DNA of 37,837 bases, taken from the NCBI GenBank assembly GCA_964599915.1, contig CAZRHR010000018.1, positions 1 through 37,837 of the forward strand, in the 5' to 3' direction. Below the pieces are notes generated by a model. It saw nothing but the letters and a program-made list of their open reading frames with translations, was not told the origin of the DNA and ran no database searches. Positions 24,070 through 31,493 of the stretch are shown here, piece after piece. Origin of the DNA: CAZRHR01 sp964599915 (lineage in GTDB: Bacteria > Bacteroidota > Bacteroidia > CAIKAF01). Made by a program: the position numbers and the translations under genes. Each line of letters starts with the position of its first letter. The stretch's first letter is position 1.

Positions 24070-25262
24070 TGGAGGACATGGAAGCGGCATGGAGTCGCAT
24101 TTTATTTGAAACCGGTGAGCATCATGACCTTTGGCAGGATGCAGTTTCGCCTCCTATTTATTATGCCTCGAATTTTTGTGCGCCCAGTTTTGCTGCACTT
24201 CAAGCAAAATTAGAAAGAGAATTCGATGCGCCATTTTACACCCGCGGCGTAAATCCGACCGTTTCTATTTTACGAGAGAAATTGGCTGCGCTAGAACAAG
24301 CAGAAGACGCCCTTTTGTTCAGCTCCGGATCTGCGGCTATATCTGCCGCCGTCCTTTCTTTGGTGCACGCCGGCCAGCATGTGTTATGCGTGGAAAAGCC
24401 CTACTCATGGACCTACAGGCTGCTGGAAGATTTTCTGATTCCCAATGGGGTTGAGGTAAGCTATTATTCACCCTCAGATTCAGCTGATTTACAGCCATGG
24501 ATTCGGCCCAATACCCGAATGATTATTGCAGAAAGTCCCAATTCCCTCACCTTTGAGGTGTCGGATTTGTCGTCCATAGCTCGTGTCGCGAAAGCAAATG
24601 GCTGTTTGACCCTTGCCGATAATTCATTTTCCACGCCTTTGTTGCAGTTGCCATTGACCATGGGCTTTGATTTGGTGGCCCATTCTGCCACAAAATACTT
24701 GTCAGGTCACTCGGACGTGGTGGCAGGCGCGTTGATGGGATCTAAGCAGTGGATTCGACCTATTCAAACCACAGGATTTATGACCTTGGGAGCGTCTCCC
24801 AATGCCATGGATGCTTGGCTGATTTTACGAGGATTACGCACCTTGCCATTAAGGGTGATGCGGTCTTGTGACGCCGCCGAAGCCCTAATTGATGCCATAA
24901 AAGACCATCCGGCGGTCGAAAAAATAGCGTATCCGGGTTTGGAAAGCCATCCGGGACATGCATGGGCCAAAAACCAGATGCGCCGATTTGGTGGGATGTG
25001 CTCCATATATTTAAACGCCCGAAATTTCGAGGATGTTGAAGCTTTTTGCGATGCATCAAAGGTGTTTAAACTCGCCTGTTCTTGGGGCAGTTATGAGTCT
25101 TTACTACTTCCAATGGCCGCTTATGCCAAAACACCCGAAACGTATCATGGAAAAACGCCATGGAATGTAGTGAGGGTGTATGCCGGATTAGAAGATATGT
25201 CTTTGCAGCAACAGGACATGCTCCATGCCTTGGATAAGTTGGCAGCGAGGGTGATGCCTTAA
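24069..25262 (+). CDS. Cys/Met-metabolism PLP-dependent enzyme (cystathionine synthase/lyase family)
   Basis: 397 residues of fold-type I PLP enzyme. It has YTRGVNPTVSILREKLAALE (Tyr and Arg that bind the PLP phosphate of the neighbouring subunit), LLFSSGSAAISAA, AESPNSLTFEVSD, LADNSFSTPLLQ, and SATKYLSGHSDVVAG with the PLP-binding Lys. It could be a cystathionine beta-lyase, gamma-synthase or methionine gamma-lyase; the sequence does not decide. The ATG at 24069 overlaps the previous stop (TGATG); a TTG one codon earlier is less likely. The stop codon is immediately followed by group II intron-like sequence. Confidence 0.88.
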   Translation: MEDMEAAWSRILFETGEHHDLWQDAVSPPIYYASNFCAPSFAALQAKLEREFDAPFYTRGVNPTVSILREKLAALEQAEDALLFSSGSAAISAAVLSLVHAGQHVLCVEKPYSWTYRLLEDFLIPNGVEVSYYSPSDSADLQPWIRPNTRMIIAESPNSLTFEVSDLSSIARVAKANGCLTLADNSFSTPLLQLPLTMGFDLVAHSATKYLSGHSDVVAGALMGSKQWIRPIQTTGFMTLGASPNAMDAWLILRGLRTLPLRVMRSCDAAEALIDAIKDHPAVEKIAYPGLESHPGHAWAKNQMRRFGGMCSIYLNARNFEDVEAFCDASKVFKLACSWGSYESLLLPMAAYAKTPETYHGKTPWNVVRVYAGLEDMSLQQQDMLHALDKLAARVMP

Positions 25263-25263
25263 A

Positions 25264-25351
25264 GCGGCTAAGAAAAGCCGCATGAATCGAGAGGTTCACG
25301 TTCGGTTCTGTGAGAGGCTTAGGAGTGAAATTTCCCCTTTGCCTATTCGAT
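25264..25351 (+). mobile_element. Remnant of a group II intron (domains V and VI)
   Basis: 25275-25309 folds as a group II domain V. AGCCG pairs with TTCGGTT; the AGC triad is at its 5' base; an inner stem TGAATC/GGTTCA carries a GAGA (GNRA) tetraloop; a small bulge precedes the outer stem. 25310-25350 resembles domain VI, with TGAGAGGCTTAGG pairing toward CCCCTTTGCCTA and an end in TATTCGAT. No 5' half or reverse transcriptase/maturase is present, so it is a relic. It starts just after the PLP-enzyme stop and ends at the Fic stop codon, marking the island's left edge. The hairpin GCGGCT/AGCCGC (25264-25281) competes with domain V. Confidence 0.65.
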
Positions 25352-25352
25352 T

Positions 25353-26318
25353 TTATTTCACAATATACTTGGTTTTGTTCAGCTGTCCAGTACTTCTAAA
25401 TAAGTTCAATTCAATTCCTTTTTTAAGATCTCGACTTGCAGTAGCAGAAGAAATATCCTTAAATACATTCATGTAATCTTTTCGAGTGAATTCCCGAAAT
25501 CCTTGATTTAAAAAATACTCCAGCCTGTCGATGTCCTTTAGTATTCTATTATTATAATTCAGCAATTGAGTCAACGATTTTTCAATCACGCCTAACATAT
25601 ACTCAATAAAAGGAGTTGATTTTCCTGATTTATCACTCATTGAAAGCGATGTATAATATTCATCCTGAGTTGCGCTGATCAATGTTTCAAAAGGCAAGTA
25701 TTCGAAAATATTATAATCCTTTATCAGAATGACAGTTTGCCATAATCTTCCCATTCTGCCATTACCATCTATGAATGGATGTATAAATTCCATTTCATAG
25801 TGAAAGACACAACTTTTTATTAAAGTGAGTTCCTGGTCATCTTTTAAATACTCGAACAAGTTTTTCATTAAATAAGGTACATTCTGATATGGAGGTCCCA
25901 CATGTTCGATATCATTCCCTTTCACGACGCCAACACTTTGATGCCTATATTTCCCTGCATTGAAAATTAAGCCATTCATTAATGTGGAATGCGCTTTTAG
26001 GAAATCTTTTTCCGAGTAATGCTTATATGTGTTTAGTTCATCGTAGACTTTGATTGCGTTTAGCACTTCTAACACATCCTTTTCTGGTCCAATGACCCTC
26101 TTGTTCTCAATCAATGCAGTAATTTGTTCTTCTGTTAAGGTATTCCCTTCGATTTGTAAGGAAGATTGAATTGTCTTAATTCTATTTTGCTTACGCAACT
26201 GTGGAGATTGCCTACTTAAATAGTTTGCGTTGACTTCTCCAATTTTCTCAGAGATAGAACTTATGAGCTTTAAGATTTTTGGAGTAATGTCATAAGGAGG
26301 CTTCATTGATAATATCAT
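25353..26318 (-). CDS. Fic-family AMPylase-like protein, class II autoinhibited
   Basis: 321 residues. The Fic motif HPFIDGNGRMGR lies at residues 180-191, with the catalytic His and nucleotide-binding loop intact. An inhibitory-helix motif SLQIEG (residues 53-58, pattern S/T-xxx-E-G/N) lies ahead of the core, which defines class II Fic proteins that carry their own inhibitor. The C-terminus (FTRKDYMNVFKDISSATASR) reads as a winged-helix. Most Fic enzymes transfer AMP to a target hydroxyl; the target is unknown. Start is 26318; 26306 is possible. Its own promoter lies just upstream. GC is about 33% in one sampled line, well below the neighbouring core genes, suggesting transfer. Confidence 0.9.
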   Translation of the reverse strand: MILSMKPPYDITPKILKLISSISEKIGEVNANYLSRQSPQLRKQNRIKTIQSSLQIEGNTLTEEQITALIENKRVIGPEKDVLEVLNAIKVYDELNTYKHYSEKDFLKAHSTLMNGLIFNAGKYRHQSVGVVKGNDIEHVGPPYQNVPYLMKNLFEYLKDDQELTLIKSCVFHYEMEFIHPFIDGNGRMGRLWQTVILIKDYNIFEYLPFETLISATQDEYYTSLSMSDKSGKSTPFIEYMLGVIEKSLTQLLNYNNRILKDIDRLEYFLNQGFREFTRKDYMNVFKDISSATASRDLKKGIELNLFRSTGQLNKTKYIVK

Positions 26319-26328
26319 TTGATGCTAT

Positions 26329-26360
26329 CAAAGCTATGTTACTTTACTTGTATCTCCAAA
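26329..26360 (-). promoter_or_regulatory. Promoter of the fic gene
   Basis: On the minus strand TTTG (26360-26357) is 20 nt upstream of TAGCTTTG (26336-26329), a full match to the Bacteroidota TTTG-N19-21-TAnnTTTG promoter. It is the best promoter match in the window. The ATG at 26318 would give a leader of only a few bases. Confidence 0.65.
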
Positions 26361-26374
26361 AAATATTGTTGCTT

Positions 26375-26502
26375 GTAACGGATGGAAGATTTGCGATGGG
26401 CGGGATTTTTAGCACAAAAGTTCATTCGGAGCACAAAAATTTCGGCTACCACTAAACTGTCAGCGGAGCACGAAACCCTGCCTATTGCAAATGTGCTGTT
26501 AC
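26375..26502 (-). repeat. 128-bp imperfect hairpin, attC-like site at the end of a two-gene cassette
   Basis: The ends are GTAAC (26375-26379) and GTTAC (26498-26502). Inside, 26390-26413 and 26468-26491 form a long imperfect stem beginning TTTGC/GCAAA, with G-T wobbles and a few mismatches, around a ~54-nt central region. AGCACAAAA occurs at 26411 and 26430, and AGCACGAAA at 26467. It lies just after the minus-strand two-gene cassette. The layout (inverted AAC/GTT ends, imperfect arms, 3' of the genes) is that of an integron attC site, but the ends do not fit GTTRRRY well and no integrase is visible. Confidence 0.4.
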
Positions 26503-26516
26503 CTGCTGCCATTCTT

Positions 26517-26999
26517 CTAACCTATAAAGTCTGAACAGTTTGTTCTTGGGTCATATTGAATTTCTAAGTCTGTTCCATTCCAAATCGCTTCACAACTTTC
26601 AAGTCGGTATGTGTCGCCTTGGTTCCAACTTGCACCAATATAATCTTCAATCAAGTCTTCAATGAAGACTCTTTCACCAACTTTAATGTCTTTGGGTATT
26701 AAGTATGCAGCAAACGGTGACTTAAAACTATAAGGATAATAAAATGTCCAGTCAATTACAGTTTCAAAATCATTATTGTCGCCCGCATAGTCGGCCCGGT
26801 AGTCCCCAGCAATTGCAATTTCTCCCGTTTTCTTATTTTGAACCACAGCATACTTTGAACGAATATTGTCAGAAGGTTCAACCTTTTTTATCAATGGTTT
26901 AAATCCACTTTTAGCCGCCTTGTTAATACTGTCTGCGTCACGTGCAGTTTTTATAACACGTAATCCTTGTGAGTTTTTATTTCTGTCCCAAAATGCCAT
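26517..26999 (-). CDS. Hypothetical protein of the accessory cassette (160 aa)
   Basis: A 160-residue soluble protein with no signal peptide or membrane segment. The N-terminus is basic (MAFWDRNKNSQGLRVIKTAR). The middle has a likely beta-rich segment (SKYAVVQNKKTGEIAIAG), followed by an acidic, aromatic stretch around IDWTFYYPYSFKSPF. Near the end are YRLESCEAIW and a second Cys in the last ten residues. I do not recognise the family. Its start lies inside the end of the upstream 92-aa gene (23-bp overlap in another frame), so the two are coupled. About 35% GC in one sampled line. It is the last gene before the attC-like hairpin. Confidence 0.7.
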   Translation of the reverse strand: MAFWDRNKNSQGLRVIKTARDADSINKAAKSGFKPLIKKVEPSDNIRSKYAVVQNKKTGEIAIAGDYRADYAGDNNDFETVIDWTFYYPYSFKSPFAAYLIPKDIKVGERVFIEDLIEDYIGASWNQGDTYRLESCEAIWNGTDLEIQYDPRTNCSDFIG

Positions 27000-27255
27000 T
27001 TGATATTATTTTTATGTTGTGTTGATTTAAGTCAATTTTTAAACAAGTGTCAGGATTTTGTCTAACCACCTTCAGAAGGTCGTCATCTGTTAGAACTTTT
27101 GTGTCAACTATTAAGTGGTCGCAATTTGCACATTTTCGCAAAGCTGAATTTGTAGCTTCTAAGTTGTCCCAACTCATTTTATAAGGGCAATTCATTGTCT
27201 TTACAAATTCGTCTTTGTCCGTAAAAATATCTTTAGTTAGTGGGTCAAATTTCAT
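26977..27255 (-). CDS. Hypothetical four-cysteine protein of the accessory cassette (92 aa)
   Basis: A 92-residue cytoplasmic-looking protein with four cysteines at 23, 42, 45 and 71 in the pattern NCPYKMSW ... RKCANCDHL ... PDTCLKID. That spacing could hold a zinc ion or Fe-S cluster. The acidic LTDDDLLKVV stretch lies between the third and fourth Cys. The ATG is 20 bp from the GTAAC-containing edge repeat (27276-27284), as in integron-type cassettes where the gene starts near the junction. It overlaps the 160-aa gene by 23 bp. I do not assign a function. Confidence 0.7.
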   Translation of the reverse strand: MKFDPLTKDIFTDKDEFVKTMNCPYKMSWDNLEATNSALRKCANCDHLIVDTKVLTDDDLLKVVRQNPDTCLKIDLNQHNIKIISNGILGQK

Positions 27256-27275
27256 TGCTCGTTTCTTTTAGGCTT

Positions 27276-27313
27276 GCAGGTAACATCCCTATAAACGCCA
27301 CCTTACGGTTATA
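27276..27313 (-). repeat. Cassette edge repeat with adjoining small palindrome
   Basis: GCAGGTAAC (27276-27284) is the inverse of GTTACCTGC at 26498-26506 and contains a direct copy of the GTAAC at 26375-26379. Next to it, TATAAACG (27290-27297) and CGGTTATA (27306-27313) form an 8-bp stem with one mismatch. It marks the right border of the two-gene cassette. Confidence 0.4.
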
Positions 27314-27652
27314 CTCCATATATCGTACGCTTCTTCAATAGAAATGGATTAGATGGTGGGTCAAAAAGTACATCCAATTTTATAAAACATTTCGTTCAAA
27401 ACCAAAAGGTTTTTACCGCCATAGCATGGCCAAAAATCCTTGTCATTTTCTAATAAAACACAGATTTAAAGACATTTGCCGCAATGGAGGGCCGCCGCCA
27501 TCCAACCTTTAAACTTCAACCCTTACAACGCTTTTTCAACGGAATCAAACCAACTTTTTCAACCATCCCAACTTCATTCAGCGCTCCCTTCCAATGTCCA
27601 TTCCTTCAGTTTTTCCTGATGCCTTCCCCCAAACTCAACACCTACCTGAAAA
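27314..27652. other. Intergenic stretch right of the island, no supported gene
   Basis: No convincing gene. On the minus strand one frame (about 27480 to 27310) is nearly stop-free and ends in a protein-like run, FDPPSNPFLLKKRTIYGV then TAA, which may be a decayed gene end or a recurrent intergenic element. From about 27485 to 27640 the plus strand is strongly pyrimidine-rich, so the transcript from the minus strand would be purine-rich. A plus-strand frame starting at 27484 lies mostly antisense to the next gene and is rejected. Confidence 0.5.
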
Positions 27653-29065
27653 TTAATCTGAATACATCCAAAGTTTTGCGGGCCAATTGGCTCCATTCAC
27701 CTGCCAATGAAGCATATAAACGCCATGGGGTAATGAAATGCCTTTTGTTGACCCACTTTCCACATCCCATTCAACTAATTTTTGGCCGGTTAAAGTATAT
27801 ATGGACAGTATGCCTTTATAGGTGTGGGCTGGCCATTTTACCTCCGAGGGAGTCATCCAAAACGGCGGTGGTTCTGTTTGTGACTGGTGGGATAATACAT
27901 CATCGGTTATCTGAAAAAGGGAAGATGGTATGAGTTGAATGGTTTCATTCAAATAAAAATGTTGGGTTTGTCCGGCGGCTGCGAAAAAAACGTGTAAGCT
28001 GTCTTGCACGGGAATGGCGTGTACGCTGCGTGGGAAGCAAAGTTCCGTGGAGGGCCAAATTATGGTTTTTAATTGGGTCCAATCGGAGGAAAGTTCGCTG
28101 AAAAAGGGGGAAGTGGGTGCATTGAGGTCATGAGAATTGGAGTATCCGGCCAGCCACCATTGACCTAAAGGGCCCTTTTTAACCCAAAATCCTGCATCAG
28201 TTCCCGGACCACCCAGGCGCAAATGGCGAATCATTCGGCCCTCCACATGGATTTGGGACAACAATACATCAAACCCTGCGAGTCCGGGCACGGTCGACTC
28301 CCCAATGCAAACCAGGGTGGTGTCGTCCATGCGCACCAACGATTGTGCCCCATGACTCAACGCATAATCACTGGTGACTTCCCAAGTGGTAAATCCTTGA
28401 AGATTCGTTCGGGAAAAATGTTGTTTTATGGTTCCTCCTTCCGTTTTGTCGGCCACAATCACCAGGCTGGAATCCGGCATAATCAAGTTGTATTGGGCCA
28501 TTTCATTTTCCGCTGTACCAAGGGTGCGATCCCATATTTTTCCTTGACTGGTATGAAAAAGGGCAAGATACACATCATTGCCACCCCCATTTTCCTGGGA
28601 AATGGTTCCTGAAAGGTAGTACAACTGATTGGATAGGATGGCACCGGATTTCCACTGAACGAGTCGGTTAGGAAAAGTGCTGAGGATGGCGGTGTCTAAG
28701 GACCAATCGGAGGTGAAAACAGCATGAAACCCTTGTGGCGGTCCAAGATTAGGGAAACTGGCGCCTAAGATGAGCCATTGCCCATTGGGAAATCTAAGCA
28801 ATTGTTCGCCATATATGGGATGGGTGTGGCTTACATTTTTCACCATTTGTGGTGCGCTTGCCTGGGAAAGGACAAATTGATGAATTTGGATGTTCTGCAG
28901 GGTCGAACCCGTCAAGGCTCCGGAGGCAAGATACCAAAGGGTATCATTCGATTGAACAAGGTTTCGACCCATTGGATTTTCCCAAGATTGGGCGAAGCCA
29001 ATCAACTGTCCTTTCAAACTAAGGGTGCACGCTAAAAAAATAAGAGAGACAAGGTGTCTGTTCAT
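27653..29065 (-). CDS. Secreted protein with probable T9SS type A sorting domain
   Basis: About 470 residues from the ATG at 29065, chosen because MNRHLVSLIFLACTLSLKGQ is a clean signal peptide and the ATG overlaps the VanY-like stop by 4 bp. The body has regular blade-like repeats (AILSNQLYYLSG, YNLIMPDSSLVIVAD, WWLAGYSNSHDL), in the style of a beta-propeller. The end resembles a T9SS type A domain (GILSIYTLTGQKLVEWD, then LPHGVYMLHWQV), though it lacks the usual FPNP-type start. Enzymatic function is not apparent. Two further in-frame residues groups upstream of 29065 are polar and not needed. Confidence 0.7.
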   Translation of the reverse strand: MNRHLVSLIFLACTLSLKGQLIGFAQSWENPMGRNLVQSNDTLWYLASGALTGSTLQNIQIHQFVLSQASAPQMVKNVSHTHPIYGEQLLRFPNGQWLILGASFPNLGPPQGFHAVFTSDWSLDTAILSTFPNRLVQWKSGAILSNQLYYLSGTISQENGGGNDVYLALFHTSQGKIWDRTLGTAENEMAQYNLIMPDSSLVIVADKTEGGTIKQHFSRTNLQGFTTWEVTSDYALSHGAQSLVRMDDTTLVCIGESTVPGLAGFDVLLSQIHVEGRMIRHLRLGGPGTDAGFWVKKGPLGQWWLAGYSNSHDLNAPTSPFFSELSSDWTQLKTIIWPSTELCFPRSVHAIPVQDSLHVFFAAAGQTQHFYLNETIQLIPSSLFQITDDVLSHQSQTEPPPFWMTPSEVKWPAHTYKGILSIYTLTGQKLVEWDVESGSTKGISLPHGVYMLHWQVNGANWPAKLWMYSD

Positions 29066-29808
29066 CGCAAACTGTCTGGAAGGCATGTGGGGCAAATCCC
29101 AAGAACCCATTGTTCAATCACTTGAATTTCTTCCGCCACATCTGCGCCTAAAAAGCCTTGGAGTGGGTATCCGACTTCTTGGGTATATGCTCTGGTGAAT
29201 TTAGCGGACAAAGGAACATAACTTAAATGCCATTTTTCTTCTTCATAGCCCACAATTCGGCCTGAGGTTCGGGCGGAATAGGGCCTGCAAAAACCAAATG
29301 TTCCCGCATGTTTGGTAAGCCATTGGTCTAGTTTCAAACCTTCACCGGATAAAAAATACTCATTTTCTAGGGCGTTAATATCGAAATCTGTACCCCAATG
29401 ATGTCGGGAGGTGCCTGGCATGGAGGAGTATTCTAGAATTTTAAGGGCGCGACTTCTGGCTTCCGGATGCGTCTCCGGAAGTGCCGCTCCTTCTACCTTT
29501 TTCACGCCGGCCCATTTGTTTTCCCAAATTCTTTTTTGGGCATCAAAATTTCGGGTGGCGGAGATAATGGTGAGGGTAAGACCATCTTTTGCGGCAGCTT
29601 CTGCCATGCGTTGAAAAGCATGATAGGTTTCTTTATGAAGGTAAATGGAAGATTTGGTGGTGTAGGTGGCCTCCACTTTAACAAAATCAGGGTGGGTTTC
29701 GGGGGAAAACTGACCCATCAAAAAGGCTTTTGTTGGGGGTGTTTGTGGTCCAATAGATTGAATGGCTAAACCGGCCCAAACTGCTGCGTATGCAAGGGTG
29801 CTTATCAT
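29062..29808 (-). CDS. VanY-like D-alanyl-D-alanine (M15) carboxypeptidase
   Basis: 248 residues with a short hydrophobic N-terminus (signal or anchor). Zinc-site motifs of the M15/VanY family are seen: IISATRNFDAQKRIWENKW, TSRHHWGTDFDIN (His and Asp ligands, SxHxxGxAxD-type), and EEEKWHLSYVPL (third His). It should trim peptidoglycan stem peptides in the periplasm. VanY itself aids vancomycin resistance, but without vanHAX neighbours this one is more likely a housekeeping cell-wall enzyme. The stop overlaps the next start by 4 bp. Confidence 0.87.
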   Translation of the reverse strand: MISTLAYAAVWAGLAIQSIGPQTPPTKAFLMGQFSPETHPDFVKVEATYTTKSSIYLHKETYHAFQRMAEAAAKDGLTLTIISATRNFDAQKRIWENKWAGVKKVEGAALPETHPEARSRALKILEYSSMPGTSRHHWGTDFDINALENEYFLSGEGLKLDQWLTKHAGTFGFCRPYSARTSGRIVGYEEEKWHLSYVPLSAKFTRAYTQEVGYPLQGFLGADVAEEIQVIEQWVLGICPTCLPDSLR

Positions 29809-29845
29809 AATTCAAATTTCTTGATTTTTTTGGAGGTTTGGACTA

Positions 29846-29853
29846 TATCTTTG
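29846..29853 (+). promoter_or_regulatory. -7 box of the lipoprotein gene at 29869
   Basis: TATCTTTG matches TAnnTTTG, 15 nt before the ATG; a TTG at 29821-29823 is 22 nt upstream, slightly long for the -33 element. It lies in the 60-bp gap between two divergent genes. Confidence 0.55.
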
Positions 29854-29868
29854 CAAAAGAAATAGTTC

Positions 29869-31347
29869 ATGTTTGCAATGGGTCGGTGGTTTTTTGGAAT
29901 TTTTCTTTTCATAGGAGTAGGATACGGATGCTTGGGTGGCGGTGAAAATACTGGTTTGCCTGAGCAAAATACCTTTGACCCATCGGTTTACATTGAAACT
30001 GGTATTGACTCCTTTTATTATCCTGAGGGGCAGTGGTTTTCGTCTTATCGTTTTCCTTTGTCGCGGTTTGGCCCTGAGCGAATGACCGATGGAGACCGAA
30101 CCACGTATTGGTCCACTTCTACGGGCTTAAACGATGGTGAGGGATTTGATGTAATGTTTGAGTCAGCCAAAATAAAAACCATGAAATTATGGGCTGCGGA
30201 GGATCCTTACTTGGCACGAGTCGATGCTTTTGATGTATGGCAAAATGACAGTTTGCTTGGGAGGTTTCGTTCAGGCCAGGAAATCAATTTCACCCGTCCT
30301 ATGCGTCGGTTGCGGGTCAGGATTGTTGTAAGTGATGGCTGGAACCAGATGCAACTGCCATTGGACAATGAGGATGGAAAATCTCAAAGGGTGGAGCGCA
30401 CGCTAGGAAAATTATTTAACTCACGGCCGGCCGGAATTTCGGAGGTGAATTTCTATGGTGGAGATGGTCGTCTATTGCTTTTTCGCCCAAAGCCCATTCG
30501 GACGGCGGCCATCCGGCTACTGGGGATTGGAGATCCGTTGGATAAATATTTTATGTATGATGAAGGCCCGCAAGGTCGTATTCGAGGTGGTGTAGAAGGG
30601 GAGGAGCGAAGGGTGTTGTTTACTTTTGCCGACTGGGTTCCGGTGCTGAAGTTGCGCATGGAAAAGGATGTTGTAGCACCTATGAAAGTCCAGATTTTGC
30701 CCTCCGATGGACCGCAAAGGGAGTTTGAATGGGCTACACAGCAAGAAGTTTTTACCATAGATTCATTGTCGGTACAAAAGGGCTTTACTTTGGTGGTTCA
30801 GCCCAAAGACATGGCAGACCAGCCTTTTTCCTTTGGCCAAATTCAAGCTTGGTCCGGGCGGCGTTGGTGGGTGATTTTACCCGATTCCCTTGAAACAGAA
30901 CCCGAGCGAAGGTGGATGCATTTGCAGAAAACCCCTTTGGCACCTTGGATGAACCAGCCTTTCGTGTACAGAGAAAGTTGGGCCAATTACGAGGAACCAT
31001 TATCCGCTTTTCTTGAACCTGAAGATGCGTTGGCCTTTCATCCCACGGGCTCTTATGGAAAAGAAATTCGACTATGGTTACGCACCATGGGAACTTTTTC
31101 CCTTCAAATGGAACAATGGAAATCTGCTGAAACCGGTGTACTCAAATACTGGTCTGTGTACTCCGGACGCTGGTATTGGTCGCCGGAGCAGCCGGATCAA
31201 CTCGGCCTGGAAGGTTGGTGTTTTGCACATTCACAGACAGGAAAGGCCGGATACTCAAGGAAGTGGCAAGTATTAAAGGCCATTTTAACAGAAGAAGGTT
31301 TACATTTGCCTGCACCATACCTCATGGTCTTTCCTAAAGGAAGATAA
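29869..31347 (+). CDS. Lipoprotein with discoidin-like (NADase-type glycan-binding-like) region
   Basis: 492 residues. A basic-hydrophobic N-terminus ends in a lipobox (VGYGC, Cys about residue 21). The region that follows (FGPERMTDGDRTTYWSTST, then GFDVMFESAKIKTMKLWAAE) has the DGD-x-T-x-W signature of discoidin-like domains, especially the NADase-type glycan-binding family. A second module has RTAAIRLLGIGDPLDKY. The C-terminal half is rich in Trp and Tyr with no motif I recognise. It probably sits in the outer membrane and binds glycan or a surface ligand; this is inference. The ATG at 29878 is an alternative start. Confidence 0.6.
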   Translation: MFAMGRWFFGIFLFIGVGYGCLGGGENTGLPEQNTFDPSVYIETGIDSFYYPEGQWFSSYRFPLSRFGPERMTDGDRTTYWSTSTGLNDGEGFDVMFESAKIKTMKLWAAEDPYLARVDAFDVWQNDSLLGRFRSGQEINFTRPMRRLRVRIVVSDGWNQMQLPLDNEDGKSQRVERTLGKLFNSRPAGISEVNFYGGDGRLLLFRPKPIRTAAIRLLGIGDPLDKYFMYDEGPQGRIRGGVEGEERRVLFTFADWVPVLKLRMEKDVVAPMKVQILPSDGPQREFEWATQQEVFTIDSLSVQKGFTLVVQPKDMADQPFSFGQIQAWSGRRWWVILPDSLETEPERRWMHLQKTPLAPWMNQPFVYRESWANYEEPLSAFLEPEDALAFHPTGSYGKEIRLWLRTMGTFSLQMEQWKSAETGVLKYWSVYSGRWYWSPEQPDQLGLEGWCFAHSQTGKAGYSRKWQVLKAILTEEGLHLPAPYLMVFPKGR

Positions 31348-31453
31348 AGTGTATACTTTGTTTTTTTGATTTCCCTCTTGGTTTTTCCTTGTTTATTTGT
31401 ATCATTGCAACCGTTTCCCTTCATCCTGCATAGATTTTGCATAGAAGTTCATG

Positions 31454-31465
31454 ACCCCGCGGGGT
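31454..31465. repeat. Perfect 12-bp GC palindrome in the rho leader
   Basis: ACCCCGCGGGGT is its own reverse complement, 28 nt before the rho ATG, in otherwise AT-rich DNA. It could be an operator or a small RNA hairpin. I see no match to a known regulator site. Confidence 0.4.
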
Positions 31466-31493
31466 TTCCCTCAATTTATTTAACCGTTCACTG

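Noticed and set aside
25264..25281. GCGGCT/AGCCGC hairpin as terminator of the PLP enzyme gene
   Set aside because: No T-run follows; the right arm belongs to the domain V-like structure.
27484..27933. 149-residue plus-strand open frame
   Set aside because: Two thirds of it lie antisense to a T9SS protein gene with a better signal peptide and coupled start; composition is low-complexity (Phe, Pro, Ser runs) and no motif is seen.
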